Shown here piece by piece: positions 62,589 through 64,000 of a stretch of DNA of 64,000 nucleotides. The number at the start of each line of letters is the position of its first letter. Position 1 is the first letter of the stretch. Under the pieces are notes generated by a model. The model saw only the letters and a list, made by a program, of their open reading frames with translations, did not search any database and had not been told where the DNA came from. Where the stretch lies: contig CAMTXU010000022.1 in NCBI GenBank assembly GCA_947085815.1, positions 33,664-97,663 of the forward strand, read 5' to 3'. This DNA comes from Fen-1258 sp947085815. GTDB taxonomy: Bacteria; Bacteroidota; Ignavibacteria; Ignavibacteriales; Melioribacteraceae. The translations under genes and the position numbers were made by a program.

Positions 62589-62625
62589 AACCCACAATTC
62601 CGCACTGCCGGATTGTGGGTTTTTT
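62589..62625 (+). terminator. rho-independent terminator after the TPR gene
   Basis: AACCCACAATTC pairs with GATTGTGGGTT around a CGCACTGCCG loop and is followed by a T-run. It lies 21 bases after the stop. An ATG at 62626 directly after the T-run is in frame with the next gene but unlikely to be its start. Confidence 0.88.
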
Positions 62626-62646
62626 ATGACAAAAGAAGGTGATAAA

Positions 62647-62973
62647 ATGAATCAGAATAATGATCAGAACGCTCAGCAAATAAATATTGAATTAGGTGAA
62701 AAGGAAGCGGAAGGTATCTATTCCAATCTCGCAATAATTACACACTCTCCGGCAGAGTTTGTAATTGATTTCACCCGCGTAGTACCGGGTGTTCCAAAGG
62801 CGCGGGTATTGTCACGCATTATTACAACTCCGCAGCATGCAAAAATGTTAATGCGCGCTTTGAAGGACAATATTGATAAATTTGAATCCCGCTTTGGTGA
62901 GATTAAAATTGATAATCAACCCACTCCGCAATTTGGTTTTGTAAGCGGCGATAAAAGCGAAAAAGTAAATTAA
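62647..62973 (+). CDS. DUF3467-domain protein
   Basis: Small soluble protein of 108 residues. INIELGEKEAEGIYSNLAII, FVIDFTRVVPGVPKARVLSR and TTPQHAKMLMRALKDN are the conserved blocks of DUF3467, found across bacteria without known function. I start it at the ATG at 62647 with GAAGGTG upstream; the earlier ATG at 62626 lies in the terminator. Nothing in its neighbours suggests a job. Confidence 0.85.
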   Translation: MNQNNDQNAQQINIELGEKEAEGIYSNLAIITHSPAEFVIDFTRVVPGVPKARVLSRIITTPQHAKMLMRALKDNIDKFESRFGEIKIDNQPTPQFGFVSGDKSEKVN

Positions 62974-62977
62974 ATTA

Positions 62978-63079
62978 TCATTGCGAAGAGGAAAGAATAG
63001 AGGACGAAGCAATCTAAAATATTTTTGAGATTGCTTCTCCCAATACTTCGGTAAACTCAACATCGGGATCTCAATGACA
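62978..63079. repeat. hairpin element with nested inverted repeats (second example)
   Basis: Outer arms TCATTGCGA (62978) and TCTCAATGA (63069-63077) and inner arms GAAGCAATCT (63006-63015) and AGATTGCTTC (63028-63037) give the same architecture as 22251-22368. It fills the gap between convergent genes, where it could end transcription. Confidence 0.75.
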
Positions 63080-63095
63080 ATTCATAAATGATAAG

Positions 63096-63629
63096 CTAAA
63101 CACCTTTATTATTATAACTAACCGATTGTAATGTAACTGTCATCAAAACTGTATTAACATTCCCAATAATAGTTTGACTAAAAGGTCCGGCTGGCTCAAG
63201 TGGTTTATCGGCTAACTGCTCTTCACTTTTGATTTCTGCTGAAAAATAGATTGTGTAATTCTCATCATTAGCGGAAATTTCAAGAGAGAAATAGTATAGA
63301 CCGGCAATTGTACCTTTGTAATCACTGCGTGATTTTCTGTTGATAAAAAATTCTTTTGGCAGATTTACATTAATTGAAAATGCTTTTTCGTTTATTGCGG
63401 GTTTACTGTTTCCGGCATTTTCTTCTTCCGAAACCATTTTAACCATGAACTGACCGAGCGAATTGGTTTGACCGGTTGCAAACGGTTCTTTCTGTGAATC
63501 CAGCTTTACAGAAATTTCTGCATTCGGCACATGCTCTTTCAAAATTTTTTGTTGAGCCGGTATATTTGTGCGACCGTGAAAAAAGATAAGTGCTAATAGA
63601 AAAAATAGTTTTGTTAAATCATTTTTCAT
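63096..63629 (-). CDS. small exported protein of unknown function
   Basis: Protein of 177 residues with a signal peptide (LTKLFFLLALIFFHGRTNIP), then a region that could be a beta-sandwich (ISVKLDSQKEPFATGQTNSL, GQFMVKMV). The segment AEISVKL...SLGQFMVK recalls carboxypeptidase-regulatory-like folds. No enzyme motif is found. The following partial gene on the same strand is similar in layout, so the two may be paralogues in one operon. Confidence 0.6.
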   Translation of the reverse strand: MKNDLTKLFFLLALIFFHGRTNIPAQQKILKEHVPNAEISVKLDSQKEPFATGQTNSLGQFMVKMVSEEENAGNSKPAINEKAFSINVNLPKEFFINRKSRSDYKGTIAGLYYFSLEISANDENYTIYFSAEIKSEEQLADKPLEPAGPFSQTIIGNVNTVLMTVTLQSVSYNNKGV

Positions 63630-63644
63630 TTTTTCCCTTTTAAT

Positions 63645-64000
63645 TTATGAAGTGTTTCTACCACTTACAGCAAAGCCACCTCTGTTAGATTTTGATTGAA
63701 TCCATTTCAATATGTAAATAAAAGGTCTTGGAGTTTTTGATGTAAATTTAGCAGTAAGTGTTTGAGTGGTTCGAACCGATTTTGCGTTGCTGAGGATACT
63801 TCCACCTGGCAGAGCTGATGGCATCTCAAAAATAAAAGTACCGCTTGACGGAACTGTTAAATCTTGTGGAAAGTCGAAAGTGAATTCACCATCGGGATTT
63901 GTAACGCATTGAGCAATTAGTACGTTACCTGCTTGTAATTTTACTGTTACCTGTACATTTGCTACGCTCTGTTGAGCAATTGAAATTGATGAAGTAAATA
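63645..64000 (-). CDS. exported protein (5' end cut by window)
   Basis: A minus-strand frame open to the window edge, with a stop at 63645-63647. The first visible residues (SSISIAQQSVANVQVTVKLQ) look like the end of a signal peptide and the start of a mature region. A CTNPDGEFTFDFP stretch with a beta-turn is followed by PSSGTFIFEMPSALPGG and a C-terminal tail KWIQSKSNRGGFAVSG. It resembles the preceding protein in the GEFTF/GQFMV motif. It lies 15 bases upstream of that gene. Family unknown. Confidence 0.6.
   Translation of the reverse strand, partial: FTSSISIAQQSVANVQVTVKLQAGNVLIAQCVTNPDGEFTFDFPQDLTVPSSGTFIFEMPSALPGGSILSNAKSVRTTQTLTAKFTSKTPRPFIYILKWIQSKSNRGGFAVSGRNTS

Noticed and set aside
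1..64000. CRISPR array, tRNA or rRNA genes
   Set aside because: No regularly spaced direct repeats, no cloverleaf with a TTCGA-type arm outside coding sequence and no rRNA-like stretch was seen. GGTTCGAACC near 63756 is inside a coding frame.

Overview
The window looks like a chromosomal segment of a member of the Ignavibacteria / Chlorobi-Bacteroidota branch. It is AT-rich (mid-30s % GC by eye). Supporting signs are a GWxTD-domain protein, a TonB receptor / C-terminal-sorting-domain protein / PorV-PorQ-like porin cluster, and an ATP synthase operon that lacks the beta and epsilon genes. No rRNA, tRNA or CRISPR array was seen. Taxonomy is inferred from gene content only.

Positions 1-24 kb hold a surface-glycan locus. 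It encodes an FkbM methyltransferase (cut by the window edge), two stand-alone family-2 and five family-4 glycosyltransferases, a nucleotide-sugar epimerase, a MurJ-like flippase, two complete polyprenyl-phosphate sugar-1-phosphate transferases, a polyprenol-phosphate glycosyltransferase, a Wzx-type flippase and an O-antigen-ligase-like protein. Two proteins are architecturally odd. The ligase carries about 300 extra residues resembling a beta-propeller. The 662-residue protein fuses a GT2 to a sugar-phosphate transferase that has lost its catalytic core. Housekeeping genes (lhgO, accA, a thioesterase, dut) are interspersed.

Positions 24-32 kb carry dnaE, an enoyl-reductase-like SDR, an acyl-CoA dehydrogenase, trxA and a secreted propeller protein. 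Positions 33-41 kb carry the TonB receptor, a 1129-residue secreted protein and a porin-like protein, closed by a clear terminator. Positions 41-55 kb carry a GWxTD protein, a lipid A-type acyltransferase, a heptosyltransferase-like GT9, an M23 peptidase with a bactofilin, the F0F1 ATPase genes (atpZ/I-like, B, E, F, H, A, G), then ffh-rpsP-khpA-rimM-trmD-rplS. Positions 55-64 kb hold an MqnA-like protein, a lone gene cassette, a 2-hydroxyacid dehydrogenase, hutU, adenosine deaminase, a TPR protein, a DUF3467 protein and two small exported proteins.

The most striking feature is the layered small mobile DNA between genes. There is a single integron-type gene cassette (about 56197-57015) with an attC-like site and no integrase nearby. 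Removing it restores an ungapped copy of a dispersed repeat that is also present at 28.1 and 55.1 kb. Those two copies look like MITEs, and both sit inside the loop of what was a palindrome downstream of a gene. Two decayed REP-associated (Y1/IS200-like) transposase fragments are each framed by REP-like palindromes. A third palindrome cluster, at 32.3-32.65 kb, has no transposase. Palindromes also reach the 3' coding end of ffh and the leaders of atpA and the MqnA-like gene.
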